Of a DNA stretch of 64,000 bases, positions 36,543 through 44,613 are shown piece by piece (the stretch's first letter is position 1; each line of letters starts with the position of its first letter). Location: assembly GCF_042682545.1 (NCBI RefSeq), contig NZ_JBHUHQ010000021.1; one strand, 5' to 3'. The notes beneath the pieces are model-generated. The model was not told the origin of the DNA. It saw nothing but the letters and a program-made list of their open reading frames with translations, and searched no databases. The DNA comes from Ornithinibacillus salinisoli (GTDB lineage: Bacteria > Bacillota > Bacilli > Bacillales > Amphibacillaceae). The position numbers and the translations under genes are program-made.

Positions 36543-37514
36543 TTATTTTACCACTAATTTTGCCATTTTCACAAAATCTTTTCTCTTCATCCAGTTCTTT
36601 TCCATCTCTGTTAAGTAGTTATCAATGGAGCGATCGGAGCGTTGATGTGATAAATAATGCAACCACTCTCTAAGTACATCACTAGGAATTGCTATCGCCA
36701 TTAGCCAAATTGGTACGTCTGAATCTTCTACCATTCTATAGGTGAGTAATTGATCGATATCCCAATTGACGTATGGTAAAAAGCGTTGCCCTAATTGGAT
36801 ATAATCATATATTTGTGAAGTACATAGTAGTAAATCGAAATCAATTAAGTAGGTTCTTTCATTTTGAATAAAATTATGTGATGCAACATCCCCATGAACC
36901 CATATTCCAGATTCCTCTGCTTGGCGCTGAATTAGCTTCCACGGATACGTGGCTACCAATTGAATAGATTGTTCTGTTTTTTTAGTAATATCCTTATATA
37001 AGTTCTCATATCCAAACTTTAAGAATAAGTATTCTGTCTTTTTAAAAGTCTGTAATCGATTATACCAACGTAAATAAAATAATTGCTTATTAACTCGATT
37101 TTCTACAAATACTTCTGAAGCATTTCGATGAAAATTTCTTAAAGTTTGTACAGCAGTTTTTCTATCGATCGGACTAATGTAGTTCAGCTTTCTTCCTTGA
37201 ATAAAGGGTGTTAGTGTCCAATAAAAATGATTTTCGTCACTAATTATTTTTCGACCATTAGGAAACCGAACAAACGGGGTGATCATTTCTGCATTTATTT
37301 TCGAAAAAAATTCCCACTGCTGTGTAATGTTTTTCTTGTTACTATGCCTTTTTAGTATATATCGTTCCAGATTATCACTGGTAATTAATAAAACATCGTT
37401 TTTAATCGGCTTCAATTCTTTAAGACGAAAATTACCCTCCCAATATAAAAAAGAAGAGAGACGATCAATATCTTTATCGTCTCTTCGTTTATTCCTACTC
37501 ACTTGATGATTCAT
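36543..37514 (-). CDS. APH/CotS-family kinase-like spore protein
   Basis: This 323-residue protein has the aminoglycoside-phosphotransferase fold. The nucleotide region includes RYILKRHSNKK (residues ~50-60, lysine in place), the catalytic loop VHGDVASHNF (HGDxxxxN, near residue 205) and the metal-binding LIDFDLL. These key residues are intact, so activity on a small molecule or sugar is possible. Members of the CotS/YutH/YsxE group are spore-coat or spore-associated. Its start overlaps the end of safA by 20 bp, so it is cotranscribed and coupled with safA. Substrate unknown. Confidence 0.85.
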   Translation of the reverse strand: MNHQVSRNKRRDDKDIDRLSSFLYWEGNFRLKELKPIKNDVLLITSDNLERYILKRHSNKKNITQQWEFFSKINAEMITPFVRFPNGRKIISDENHFYWTLTPFIQGRKLNYISPIDRKTAVQTLRNFHRNASEVFVENRVNKQLFYLRWYNRLQTFKKTEYLFLKFGYENLYKDITKKTEQSIQLVATYPWKLIQRQAEESGIWVHGDVASHNFIQNERTYLIDFDLLLCTSQIYDYIQLGQRFLPYVNWDIDQLLTYRMVEDSDVPIWLMAIAIPSDVLREWLHYLSHQRSDRSIDNYLTEMEKNWMKRKDFVKMAKLVVK

Positions 37515-38439
37515 CCTCTTCCTGTGGTCTAAATGAAGGAAACCCAGGCGGTGTTGGATAAGCAGTTTGATTGAAACCTGTCATCGGTGGATATTGTGTT
37601 GGTTGATTCCCAAATGGAGGCATTGGTTGCGTTTGGGAAGGTTGTTGGAATTGATCATATCCAAACGGTGGTTGCATATACCCCATTTGTTGAGTAGGTG
37701 CTGCATTACTTCCGTTACAGCCACAGTCACCTGTTGGCATTTGTTGCATTGGCATCTGTTGTGCCGGCATCTGCTGCATTGGCATTTCCATCATGGATGA
37801 TTCAAAATCGTCAAATTGCGTACCTAATACTCCTGGGTGATACATCGGTTGAAAATGCATTAGTTCATGTGGATGACAAGGATGAAAAGGCGGACAACAA
37901 GGATGATGTACTACTGGAAAACATGGCACCATATGAACCGGTTGCTGTGGTAATGGTTGATGTACTGGCTGTTGAACGGGTTGTTGCATCGGTTCTTCCT
38001 TCGGCTTTTCTTTTATCTTTTTCGGTTTTTCTTTAGGAGTAGGCATTTTAGGGAAATTAATAGTTAAGTCTTGTTGAAATTCCTGGCTCATCATAGGCAT
38101 CTGCATCATTGGTTGTAATGGCATCTGTGGCATTTGTGGCATAGGCATCTCTTGTTTAACTTCCTTAATTGGTTTTACGTCATCCTCTTTAATTACTGGC
38201 AATGGCTTGGGAGATATATCCTTATATGGTTGCTTTACCGCTGGTTTTTGGGCTTCTTTTGTAGGCATTTCCTTCTTAACCGTTTTTGCAGTAGTAGGTA
38301 TCCTAATCTTCATACCAGGCATAATCATATCAGGACTTGATAAATGTGAATTAAGCTGTTTTACTTCTTCAAAATCAACCCCATATTGCTTCGCTATTTC
38401 CCACAAAGTATCCCCTTTTTGTACAATATGAATTTTCAA
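37495..38439 (-). CDS. safA: Spore coat assembly protein SafA (LysM protein)
   Basis: This 314-residue protein starts with a LysM domain (residues ~1-50: KIHIVQKGDTLWEIAKQYGV to MIMPGMKIRIPT) that binds cortex peptidoglycan. A Lys/Pro-rich linker follows, then a long Met, Pro, Gln and His-rich low-complexity region with repeated MQQMP and PQMP units and a cysteine/histidine-rich patch near residues 170-190. SafA organises the inner coat in B. subtilis. The start is TTG at 38439 after AAAGGAG. Length is shorter than the B. subtilis protein (387). Confidence 0.92.
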   Translation of the reverse strand: MKIHIVQKGDTLWEIAKQYGVDFEEVKQLNSHLSSPDMIMPGMKIRIPTTAKTVKKEMPTKEAQKPAVKQPYKDISPKPLPVIKEDDVKPIKEVKQEMPMPQMPQMPLQPMMQMPMMSQEFQQDLTINFPKMPTPKEKPKKIKEKPKEEPMQQPVQQPVHQPLPQQPVHMVPCFPVVHHPCCPPFHPCHPHELMHFQPMYHPGVLGTQFDDFESSMMEMPMQQMPAQQMPMQQMPTGDCGCNGSNAAPTQQMGYMQPPFGYDQFQQPSQTQPMPPFGNQPTQYPPMTGFNQTAYPTPPGFPSFRPQEEDESSSE

Positions 38440-38795
38440 GTCAACTCGAACTCCTTTCGTTTCTATAGCTGGGCTAATTACTCTATATCAACATATGCAA
38501 AGAAACAAAAAAAGTTGAACCATAACTAGAAATAATGAAAAAGAAAAAGCCGTATCTTCATAGTAACGGAGACCGTATTTGGGATAAAATAATAAATAAA
38601 AACGTAAATCCGATACTTGATGAATGGACTTGTCAAATAGCTGACTCATATTTTTCCTATAACAAATGCTATCATACCAAGAAAGTAAGGGTACAAATCG
38701 AAATACGATTTGTACCCTTGTATTGTATATGATTTAGTTTTGTTCTCATTTAGAATTGAAGCCCATCACTCTTAAACATATTGAAAATGTAGATA
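38440..38795. other. Intergenic gap between safA and pheB with a perfect 14-bp palindrome
   Basis: This gap contains one clear structure: AAGGGTACAAATCG (38687-38700) pairs perfectly with CGATTTGTACCCTT (38706-38719) over a 5-nt loop. No T run follows on either strand, so it is not a standard terminator; it could still end the pheB transcript or protect its 3' end. A plus-strand reading frame at 38535-38732 crosses it but has no ribosome binding site and is not credible. Confidence 0.6.
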
Positions 38796-39242
38796 CTATA
38801 CACCTGAACTAAGCAATGTAACCTGTTCCACAAACTCAAGTTGTTTTAACTTATGAATAAGAATATCAACATTTTCATCAATTCGTGATATGTCCAATGA
38901 TAAAGTTACATTCGCTTTACCCTGTATTGGTATTGTTTGGTGAATGGTTAAAATATTGCACCCTGCAGAGGCAACGATATTTAATAATTTGGATAATGTA
39001 CCTGTACGGTCTTCCAAATGGAAAAACAACGTAATAATCTTCTCTTTAACCATTGCTTGAAATGGGAAGACTGCATCTTTATATTTATAATATGCACTCC
39101 TAGATAAATCAACCTGTTTCGTCGCTTCATTAATTGTTTGAACCTTTCCTCGTTCAAGTAAATTTTTAATTTCAATTGTTCGCTTGATGGACTCAGGTAA
39201 AACATCACTCCGAACCAGATAGAATCTCTCTTCTTCCTTCAT
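38796..39242 (-). CDS. pheB: ACT-domain protein PheB
   Basis: This 148-residue protein has an N-terminal region (EERFYLVRSDVLPESI) with an HTH-like segment INEATKQVDLSRSAYYKYKD and a C-terminal ACT domain (residues ~70-145; LFFHLEDRTGTLSKLLNIVASAGCNILTIHQ). It belongs to the UPF0735/PheB family. In B. subtilis it lies between obg and pheA; pheA is not beside it here. A link to phenylalanine control is inferred from that context and from the ACT domain. It lies 18 bp downstream of obg. Confidence 0.93.
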   Translation of the reverse strand: MKEEERFYLVRSDVLPESIKRTIEIKNLLERGKVQTINEATKQVDLSRSAYYKYKDAVFPFQAMVKEKIITLFFHLEDRTGTLSKLLNIVASAGCNILTIHQTIPIQGKANVTLSLDISRIDENVDILIHKLKQLEFVEQVTLLSSGV

Positions 39243-39260
39243 TTTCGTATCCCCATTCTA

Positions 39261-40541
39261 CTACTCAATAAATTCAAATTCGAAATCCAATAATCGAATT
39301 GTGTCTCCGTCCTCTGCTCCTTTCTTCCTTAGAGCTTCGTCAACACCCATTGTACGTAATTGTCTTGAAAAACGTTGAACTGCCTCATCCCTATTAAAAT
39401 CCGTCATCTTAAATAATTTTTCAATTTTTATTCCTGACAAAACATATGCCCCATCATCATCTCGAGTGATTTCAAAGCCTTTATCCTCTTTTTCGTAACG
39501 ATAAACAACCTTCTCCTCGGTATCCTCTATTTTAGGAGCAAGCTTTGGAATAGTTTCTAATAGATCTGCAACAGCAAATAGTATATCTCTTAACCCTTCT
39601 TTAGTAAGGGCCGAAATCGGATATACGGAAATCCCGTCATCTAATTGTTGTTTAAATTGCTCCAAATTTTCTTCAGCACCTGGCATGTCCATTTTATTTG
39701 CCGCAATAATTTGTGGACGATCTATTAGTTTTGCATCATACTCTTGCAACTCTTGATTAATTTTCACAAAGTCCTCATATGGATCTCTACCTTCTGTACT
39801 CGCCATATCTATTACATGTATAATTACTCTTGTTCGCTCAACATGGCGCAAAAATTGGTGTCCGAGTCCTATACCCTCATGAGCTCCTTCAATTAATCCG
39901 GGTAAATCTGCTAGTACAAAACTACGTTGATCACCTGTTTCAACTACACCAAGATTCGGAGCCAATGTTGTAAAGTGATAATCAGCAATTTTAGGTTTTG
40001 CTGCACTTACTACCGATAGAAACGTTGATTTTCCAACACTCGGAAATCCAACTAGACCTACATCTGCGATTAATTTTAATTCTACTTTAATATTTCGTTC
40101 TTGACCTGGCTCACCATTTTCAGCAAAATCTGGTGCAGGGTTACGTGGTGATGCAAATCGAGTGTTTCCACGCCCACCTCTTCCACCTTTTACAATAATT
40201 GCTTCTTGATCATGCATGGTTAAATCTGCAATTACTTGATTCGTATCCTCATCTATAACAGTAGTACCAGGAGGGACAGGAACAATTAGTGGTTCAGCAT
40301 TTTTCCCATGCTGAGTTTTACTCATTCCATTTTCTCCTCGTTTTGCTTTAAAATGTTTATTATAACGAAAGTCCATTAATGTATTTAAACCTTCATCAAC
40401 TTTAAATACAACATTTCCCCCGTTACCGCCATCACCACCAGCAGGACCACCTTTTGGTACATATTTCTCTCTTCGGTACGCAACTAAACCGTTCCCACCG
40501 TCACCGGCTTTCACGTAAACACTAACTTGATCTACAAACAT
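39261..40541 (-). CDS. obgE: Spo0B-associated GTPase Obg
   Basis: This 426-residue GTPase has the Gly-rich Obg fold at the N-terminus (residues ~1-158, repeated GGDGGNGG), the G domain with G1 GFPSVGKSTF, G3 DLPGLIEGAHEG and NKMD, and a C-terminal OCT domain (~345-426). It is essential in Bacillus, associates with the ribosome, and is needed for activation of the sporulation phosphorelay. It lies 15 bp downstream of spo0B, as in B. subtilis. Confidence 0.97.
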   Translation of the reverse strand: MFVDQVSVYVKAGDGGNGLVAYRREKYVPKGGPAGGDGGNGGNVVFKVDEGLNTLMDFRYNKHFKAKRGENGMSKTQHGKNAEPLIVPVPPGTTVIDEDTNQVIADLTMHDQEAIIVKGGRGGRGNTRFASPRNPAPDFAENGEPGQERNIKVELKLIADVGLVGFPSVGKSTFLSVVSAAKPKIADYHFTTLAPNLGVVETGDQRSFVLADLPGLIEGAHEGIGLGHQFLRHVERTRVIIHVIDMASTEGRDPYEDFVKINQELQEYDAKLIDRPQIIAANKMDMPGAEENLEQFKQQLDDGISVYPISALTKEGLRDILFAVADLLETIPKLAPKIEDTEEKVVYRYEKEDKGFEITRDDDGAYVLSGIKIEKLFKMTDFNRDEAVQRFSRQLRTMGVDEALRKKGAEDGDTIRLLDFEFEFIE

Positions 40542-40556
40542 TACAACTCACCTCAT

Positions 40557-41096
40557 CTAGTCTGATGGAATCGAAACTTCACAAATAAAACTATCTGGTT
40601 CTGAATCCATCACTTCTATTGTTATCCCTAAATTTATCTTTTTTAGTAATAATTTAATTTTTTCCTTATCCAAGAACTTACCCCAAATTGCATATTTTAA
40701 CACAACACCGGCATCTTCTATTGCATCATGTATATCTAGCTCCATATCATATAACTCTGTTTTCACACCTGATTGCTCATAGGCATTTGAAATACTTACA
40801 CATGCTGCCATTATTACTTCATCAATGAAGGTTAAATCTTTTCTTTCTGTATGTATATTGTAAGTTATTCGGATATTTTTACTGATTGTATTAAACTGAA
40901 TTAACCAAATCGCTAATTCGGGAGCATTCAGGTTCATTAATTTTCTTTCGTTATGGAATTCTTGCATGAGTGAAGACAGCTTTTCCTCTACTTTTTCTTT
41001 TTTTCCCATACTCAAATAGCCCTGTATTATTTGCATATGATTCATCAAATCATGCCGTTGATGACGGAGTAATTCTATAACATCTTTAGTTTCCAC
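40557..41096 (-). CDS. spo0B: Sporulation initiation phosphotransferase Spo0B
   Basis: This 179-residue protein carries the phosphorelay motif LRHQRHDLMNHMQIIQGYLS; the histidine at residue 15 corresponds to the phosphorylated His of Spo0B. An N-terminal helical-hairpin dimerisation domain (~1-60) and a degenerate ATPase-like C-terminal domain follow. Spo0B passes phosphate from Spo0F to Spo0A. The N-terminus is about 15 residues shorter than in B. subtilis. The start is GTG after GGGGGGAG. Between the ribosomal operon terminator and obg it heads the spo0B-obg-pheB unit. Confidence 0.92.
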   Translation of the reverse strand: METKDVIELLRHQRHDLMNHMQIIQGYLSMGKKEKVEEKLSSLMQEFHNERKLMNLNAPELAIWLIQFNTISKNIRITYNIHTERKDLTFIDEVIMAACVSISNAYEQSGVKTELYDMELDIHDAIEDAGVVLKYAIWGKFLDKEKIKLLLKKINLGITIEVMDSEPDSFICEVSIPSD

Positions 41097-41202
41097 ATTT
41101 CTCCCCCCAATATGTTGAAATAATTAACAAAAGAAATTATAAAACAACAGGACAGAACTATTTTATAACACCTATCCTCTTATTTTATACTTTTTCAGCG
41201 TT

Positions 41203-41239
41203 AAAAAAAACTCCAACCTATCAAACGGTTGGAGTTTTT
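41203..41239 (-). terminator. Terminator of the rplU-prp-rpmA operon
   Basis: Minus strand AACTCCAACC pairs with GGTTGGAGTT followed by a run of eight T, 15 bp past the rpmA stop codon. A and T runs on both sides make it usable in both directions. Confidence 0.92.
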
Positions 41240-41253
41240 ATCAATTATATTGA

Positions 41254-41544
41254 TTACGCTTCTTGTGCAACTGGATATACACTTACTTTTTTGCGGTCAC
41301 GACCATAGCGTTCAAATTTTACAACACCATCGATTTTAGCAAAAAGAGTGTCATCTCCACCACGGCCTACATTTTCACCTGGATAGATTTTTGTACCGCG
41401 TTGGCGATATAAAATAGATCCACCAGAAACGAATTGACCATCTGCGCGTTTAGAACCTAAACGTTTAGACTCAGAGTCACGACCGTTTTTTGTACTACCT
41501 TGACCTTTTTTCGTAGCGAAGAATTGTAAATCTAGACGTAGCAT
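41254..41544 (-). CDS. rpmA: 50S ribosomal protein L27 with cleavable N-terminal extension
   Basis: This 96-residue protein starts MLRLDLQFFATKKGQGST. Mature L27 begins after the FFA, so nine or so residues form the Firmicutes-type extension that is removed by the protease Prp, whose gene is next door. The rest (DSESKRLGSKRADGQFVSGG, RQRGTKIYPGENVGRGGD) is canonical L27. It lies 14 bp downstream of prp. Confidence 0.97.
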   Translation of the reverse strand: MLRLDLQFFATKKGQGSTKNGRDSESKRLGSKRADGQFVSGGSILYRQRGTKIYPGENVGRGGDDTLFAKIDGVVKFERYGRDRKKVSVYPVAQEA

Positions 41545-41558
41545 CTTGCTGCACCTCC

Positions 41559-41888
41559 TTATTTACGATGAATTTTAATGAATTGACTATATTCACGTTC
41601 TATTGTTTCCAATGAAATAATCATTCCTTCAAGCAAAGTTTGTGTTTTTTCCATTATCTCTTTATTTAAAGAGTGTGGAACTTGAACACGAAGGTAGCCA
41701 CCTTCTTTTCCTTGCTCGATTTCAAGATCAATGTTACATAACGCCATAACTGCATTAATTGAACCAAATGACACAGCAGAAACACCTGCACAGACTAGAT
41801 CATAGCCATAAGGACCACTTTCAGCATGTCCGGATAACTCAAATGCTGTTATTTGATTGTTTTCTTTAGACACAGTTACTTGAATCAT
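41559..41888 (-). CDS. prp: Ribosomal-processing cysteine protease Prp
   Basis: This 109-residue protein is the YsxB/Prp family. The catalytic histidine lies in ELSGHAESGPYGYD (about residue 21) and the catalytic cysteine in YDLVCAGVSAVSFG (about residue 33). In Staphylococcus Prp removes the L27 N-terminal extension, and the L27 encoded downstream has the matching site. It lies between rplU and rpmA, the standard place. Confidence 0.96.
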   Translation of the reverse strand: MIQVTVSKENNQITAFELSGHAESGPYGYDLVCAGVSAVSFGSINAVMALCNIDLEIEQGKEGGYLRVQVPHSLNKEIMEKTQTLLEGMIISLETIEREYSQFIKIHRK

Positions 41889-41900
41889 GTGACAAATCCC

Positions 41901-42209
41901 TTATTGATTAATCTTTTCGATTACTAGTTTCGTATAAGGTTGACGATGACCTTGTTTACGATGATAGTTTTTCTTAGGCTTGTATTTGAAAACAGTAACC
42001 TTTTTCTGACGACCATGCTTTTCTACTTTAGCAGTAACAGTAGCACCTTCCACATATGGAGAACCAACTTTTACATCATCCCCACCTACAAAAAGAACTT
42101 TATCAAATGTAACTGTTTCGTTTGCATCAGCTGTAACTTTTTCTACGTAGATTTCTTGGCCTTCTTCTACTTTTACTTGTTTACCGCCTGTTTCGATAAT
42201 TGCGTACAT
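41901..42209 (-). CDS. rplU: 50S ribosomal protein L21
   Basis: This 102-residue protein is full-length L21, starting MYAIIETGGKQVKVEEGQEI and ending with the rRNA-binding FKYKPKKNYHRKQGHRQPYT. AAGGAGGTG precedes the ATG. It is first in the rplU-prp-rpmA operon and follows a structured leader. Confidence 0.97.
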   Translation of the reverse strand: MYAIIETGGKQVKVEEGQEIYVEKVTADANETVTFDKVLFVGGDDVKVGSPYVEGATVTAKVEKHGRQKKVTVFKYKPKKNYHRKQGHRQPYTKLVIEKINQ

Positions 42210-42317
42210 AACTATGCACCTCCTTAATTAACTCAGACTCGCCATACAGGTACTCATACTAGGAGTTTAATAACCTGTTCTGTGCGGTTGTAGCACGGGT
42301 GCTACGATGAATAACAT
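42210..42317 (-). promoter_or_regulatory. L21 leader of the rplU-prp-rpmA operon
   Basis: Minus strand between the promoter and rplU contains two stems, CGTAGCACC / GGTGCTACG-like (GTAGCACCCGTGCTAC) and ACAGGT / ACCTGT around TATTAAACTCCTAGTATGAG. Position and elements match the L21 leader known upstream of rplU in Bacillus, thought to mediate autoregulation. I have not computed the fold. Confidence 0.8.
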
Positions 42318-42323
42318 ACTGAT

Positions 42324-42351
42324 GTTATCACGTATCCTAACGATTTGTCAA
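42324..42351 (-). promoter_or_regulatory. Promoter of the rplU operon
   Basis: Minus strand TTGACA (42346-42351) and GATAAC (42324-42329) are 16 bp apart, placing +1 near 42317, ahead of the L21 leader. The -10 has only four matches to consensus but a perfect -35. Confidence 0.7.
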
Positions 42352-42369
42352 GCATACGTAAAAAGATTC

Positions 42370-43230
42370 CTATATCTTTACTGCAACTTCACCAATTGTT
42401 TTCGAATATTGTTTATCATAAAAATAACTATGTAAACAATCATTTTCATCTAATGCTATTCGATTTTTTCCAGGTAGCGAAATATAAATAGAATGCTTTT
42501 TATCCCTTTGAAATTGTGCGAATACATCCATTAAGGATACATGATGTGATACTTCAATAGCACGAACGCTTTTAATAGTAGAGCTTCCTTCATACCTATG
42601 TAGTAAAAAGCGCATGAAAACATAATACCGTTGTTTCCACTCTGTTTTGTTCTCCATAAACAAAAATAGCAAAATTAAAAACGTACTTAATGTAAATGGA
42701 TAAAATAGAAACTGTCCAATAATTAGACCTATACAGGTAATCATAGAGAACATAATTATAGTATGATATGCTTTTCGATATGGAAAAAATAATGTTAATA
42801 ATAAGAATAACAACTTTCCACCATCTAATGGCCAAATTGGTAATAGATTAAAAATAAGGATAACCGTGTTATAAAATATGATCGTTTCTATAAAAAACGG
42901 TGGAATTACATGATAAATAGACAATATTGACACAAGCAAATAAATTAACACATGTTGAAATGGACCAGCAATTGTAACTACGGCTTCCTCATAGATTGAT
43001 TTATTTCCATGCTCATCTGTAACCATTTTACCACCGAAAACCCATAGAATAATACTTTGAATTCGCCATTTAAAGGCTTTTGCAGCTATATAATGACCTA
43101 ATTCGTGCCATAATACAATCAATAAAATAATCATTAACTCCACAAATGTACCTGTTAAAAATGCAATGACGATAAAAATTAAAAGAATTGGATGTAAATG
43201 AATCGGAGGCAAATGCTTATGAATTGTCAT
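42370..43230 (-). CDS. spoIVFB: SpoIVFB intramembrane metalloprotease
   Basis: This 286-residue site-2 protease has about six membrane segments. The zinc motif HELGH is near residues 41-45, and the second zinc motif NLLPIWPLDGGK near 131. A CBS-like C-terminal half follows (residues ~200-286). In B. subtilis SpoIVFB cuts pro-sigma-K in the mother cell after a forespore signal. ATG at 43230 is preferred over a TTG at 43233. It overlaps spoIVFA by 14 bp. Confidence 0.93.
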   Translation of the reverse strand: MTIHKHLPPIHLHPILLIFIVIAFLTGTFVELMIILLIVLWHELGHYIAAKAFKWRIQSIILWVFGGKMVTDEHGNKSIYEEAVVTIAGPFQHVLIYLLVSILSIYHVIPPFFIETIIFYNTVILIFNLLPIWPLDGGKLLFLLLTLFFPYRKAYHTIIMFSMITCIGLIIGQFLFYPFTLSTFLILLFLFMENKTEWKQRYYVFMRFLLHRYEGSSTIKSVRAIEVSHHVSLMDVFAQFQRDKKHSIYISLPGKNRIALDENDCLHSYFYDKQYSKTIGEVAVKI

Positions 43231-43987
43231 CAACTTTAATCACCTGAACAGGGTCGATATACTCATTATCTTTTTCAATTGAAAAATATACGGTCTCACT
43301 TTCTGTTGATGGGGAGAACTGTCCAATTCTTTGATTTGCTGCTATATATTGATATAAATGAACATCTATATTACTTAAATAGCCGTATGTTGATTTGCTT
43401 CCATCTGCATGTTGAACTACAACCGTTTTATTCATCACGCGATCATTACCTGAAAAAATCACGATCCCCTCACGTAATGCAGATACATTAGTTGTTTTCT
43501 CAGGTGCAATCATGATACCTTTTCCATTGGCTTGAAAAGTTTCTGTTACGCTACCATTTACCGGATAGGCTAATGCCTCACTTCCTTCCGTTGTATCACT
43601 CGGTGAAGGTGAAAATGCTAATGGACTACCAAACGTATCTTGATACCATTTATATACATTAGCAAAAGGAAACTCTTCGGTTAACATACTGCTTGTCCAT
43701 TCTTTTGGTTGATGTAGTATATCTGAGTCTGTTTCCCACATTAGAGCAATCCCAAAAAACAGCATCACAGAAAGAATACCTTTTAAGATAAAACCTGAGA
43801 TAAATCTACTTTTTGGCTTACCATCGCCTGAACCATCAAAGAAGCTAGGATAGTATCCATGTTTTTCTTCGTCTTGAGGTAAAGGGATTACTTGCTTTGT
43901 CGATATCCCTTGAGAATTTGAAGTAATACCTCGCTTTTTTTTACGTTCAGTAATTGATTTTCTAACCTGATTTACTCCTTTGTTCAT
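43217..43987 (-). CDS. spoIVFA: SpoIVFA, regulator of SpoIVFB (M23-like domain)
   Basis: This 256-residue protein has a cytoplasmic N-terminus, one membrane segment (residues ~65-85) and a C-terminal extracytoplasmic M23/LytM-like domain (~155-250; ALREGIVIFSGNDRVMNKTV and VVQHADGSKSTYGYL). SpoIVFA anchors BofA and SpoIVFB and holds the protease inactive until the sigma-G signal cleaves it. In the M23 domain HxH-type zinc residues are not complete, as expected for a non-catalytic member. It overlaps spoIVFB by 14 bp. Confidence 0.9.
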   Translation of the reverse strand: MNKGVNQVRKSITERKKKRGITSNSQGISTKQVIPLPQDEEKHGYYPSFFDGSGDGKPKSRFISGFILKGILSVMLFFGIALMWETDSDILHQPKEWTSSMLTEEFPFANVYKWYQDTFGSPLAFSPSPSDTTEGSEALAYPVNGSVTETFQANGKGIMIAPEKTTNVSALREGIVIFSGNDRVMNKTVVVQHADGSKSTYGYLSNIDVHLYQYIAANQRIGQFSPSTESETVYFSIEKDNEYIDPVQVIKVDDNS

Positions 43988-44201
43988 ATTATCTCATTCC
44001 TTCATCATCTTTTGTACAAGTGTATGAAAGAATGATTAAAGATATGATAGTAGCTAGACGATTAAAAGGTTGTTTTCTAGAAACCTGGTGCTTTTTCTAA
44101 GTATGTATTTTTATGAGTAATTGATTAAACTGTGCAGTATCATATAAAAAATTGCTCTGACTACGAATTGTGAATTAATATAACGCTCGCAACATCGCTT
44201 C

Positions 44202-44400
44202 GGAAATACACTTCGCTTTCCGCGGGCGGCTGGTGAGCCTCCTCGTGCTACGCACTGTGGGGTCTCACCGATGCCTTTCCTCCCGCAGGACAAAGGTTTT
44301 CGGTGGGGCGAGTAATCGCAGTCCCAAGGAACGCTACGTTAGCGACACATCGCACGCAGAAAAAGTGGTTTTCTTTTTCAAGGAATCTCCGTGTATTTCC
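44202..44400 (+). repeat. Covarying structured repeat, subtype A, copy 1 (with 34-bp insertion)
   Basis: Unit bounded by inverted arms GGAAATACAC (44202-44211) and GTGTATTTCC (44391-44400). Inside are a second helix GCGGG (44222-44226) with CCCGC (44282-44286) and an apical hairpin GTGC-tac-GCAC (44245-44255) between conserved CCTCCTC and GGGGTCT. It matches the minus-strand unit at 61934-62098 over its whole length, except for an extra 34 bp at about 44292-44325. No credible gene is present. GC content is far above the flanks. Confidence 0.88.
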
Positions 44401-44439
44401 TTTGCTAGGATCGGTCCTGTATTCATTGATTGGAGCGTA

Positions 44440-44538
44440 GGGCAGTCGACTCCTGCGGGAACAGCACGTGTCTGAAGACCCCGCAGCGGTGGTTTTCCGC
44501 GAGGAGGCTGAAGCCGTGCCCGCGGAAAGCGACTGCCC
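44440..44538 (-). repeat. Covarying structured repeat, subtype B, truncated copy
   Basis: Read on the minus strand, arms are GGGCAGTCG (complement of 44530-44538) and CGACTGCCC (complement of 44440-44448). The second helix is GCGGG / CCCGC (44519-44523 with 44455-44459) and the apical hairpin GCGG-aaaacca-CCGC (44486-44500). It matches 61631-61796 but lacks roughly 66 bp of the 3' half: the GCAGGA segment runs straight into GTCGACTG. It faces the subtype A copy. Confidence 0.85.
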
Positions 44539-44613
44539 GAAGCGGAAATCACGTTGCTGTGCTGTTAATGCATAGTATATGTATACTTTGTAGCAAACTA
44601 AGAAGAAAGCACC

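Noticed and set aside
38535..38732. Plus-strand reading frame of 65 codons between safA and pheB
   Set aside because: No ribosome binding site, low-complexity Lys-rich start, and it runs through the 14-bp palindrome. Not credible as a gene.
42210..42317. A metabolite riboswitch upstream of rplU
   Set aside because: Position and stems fit the known L21 leader, and the operon is ribosomal.
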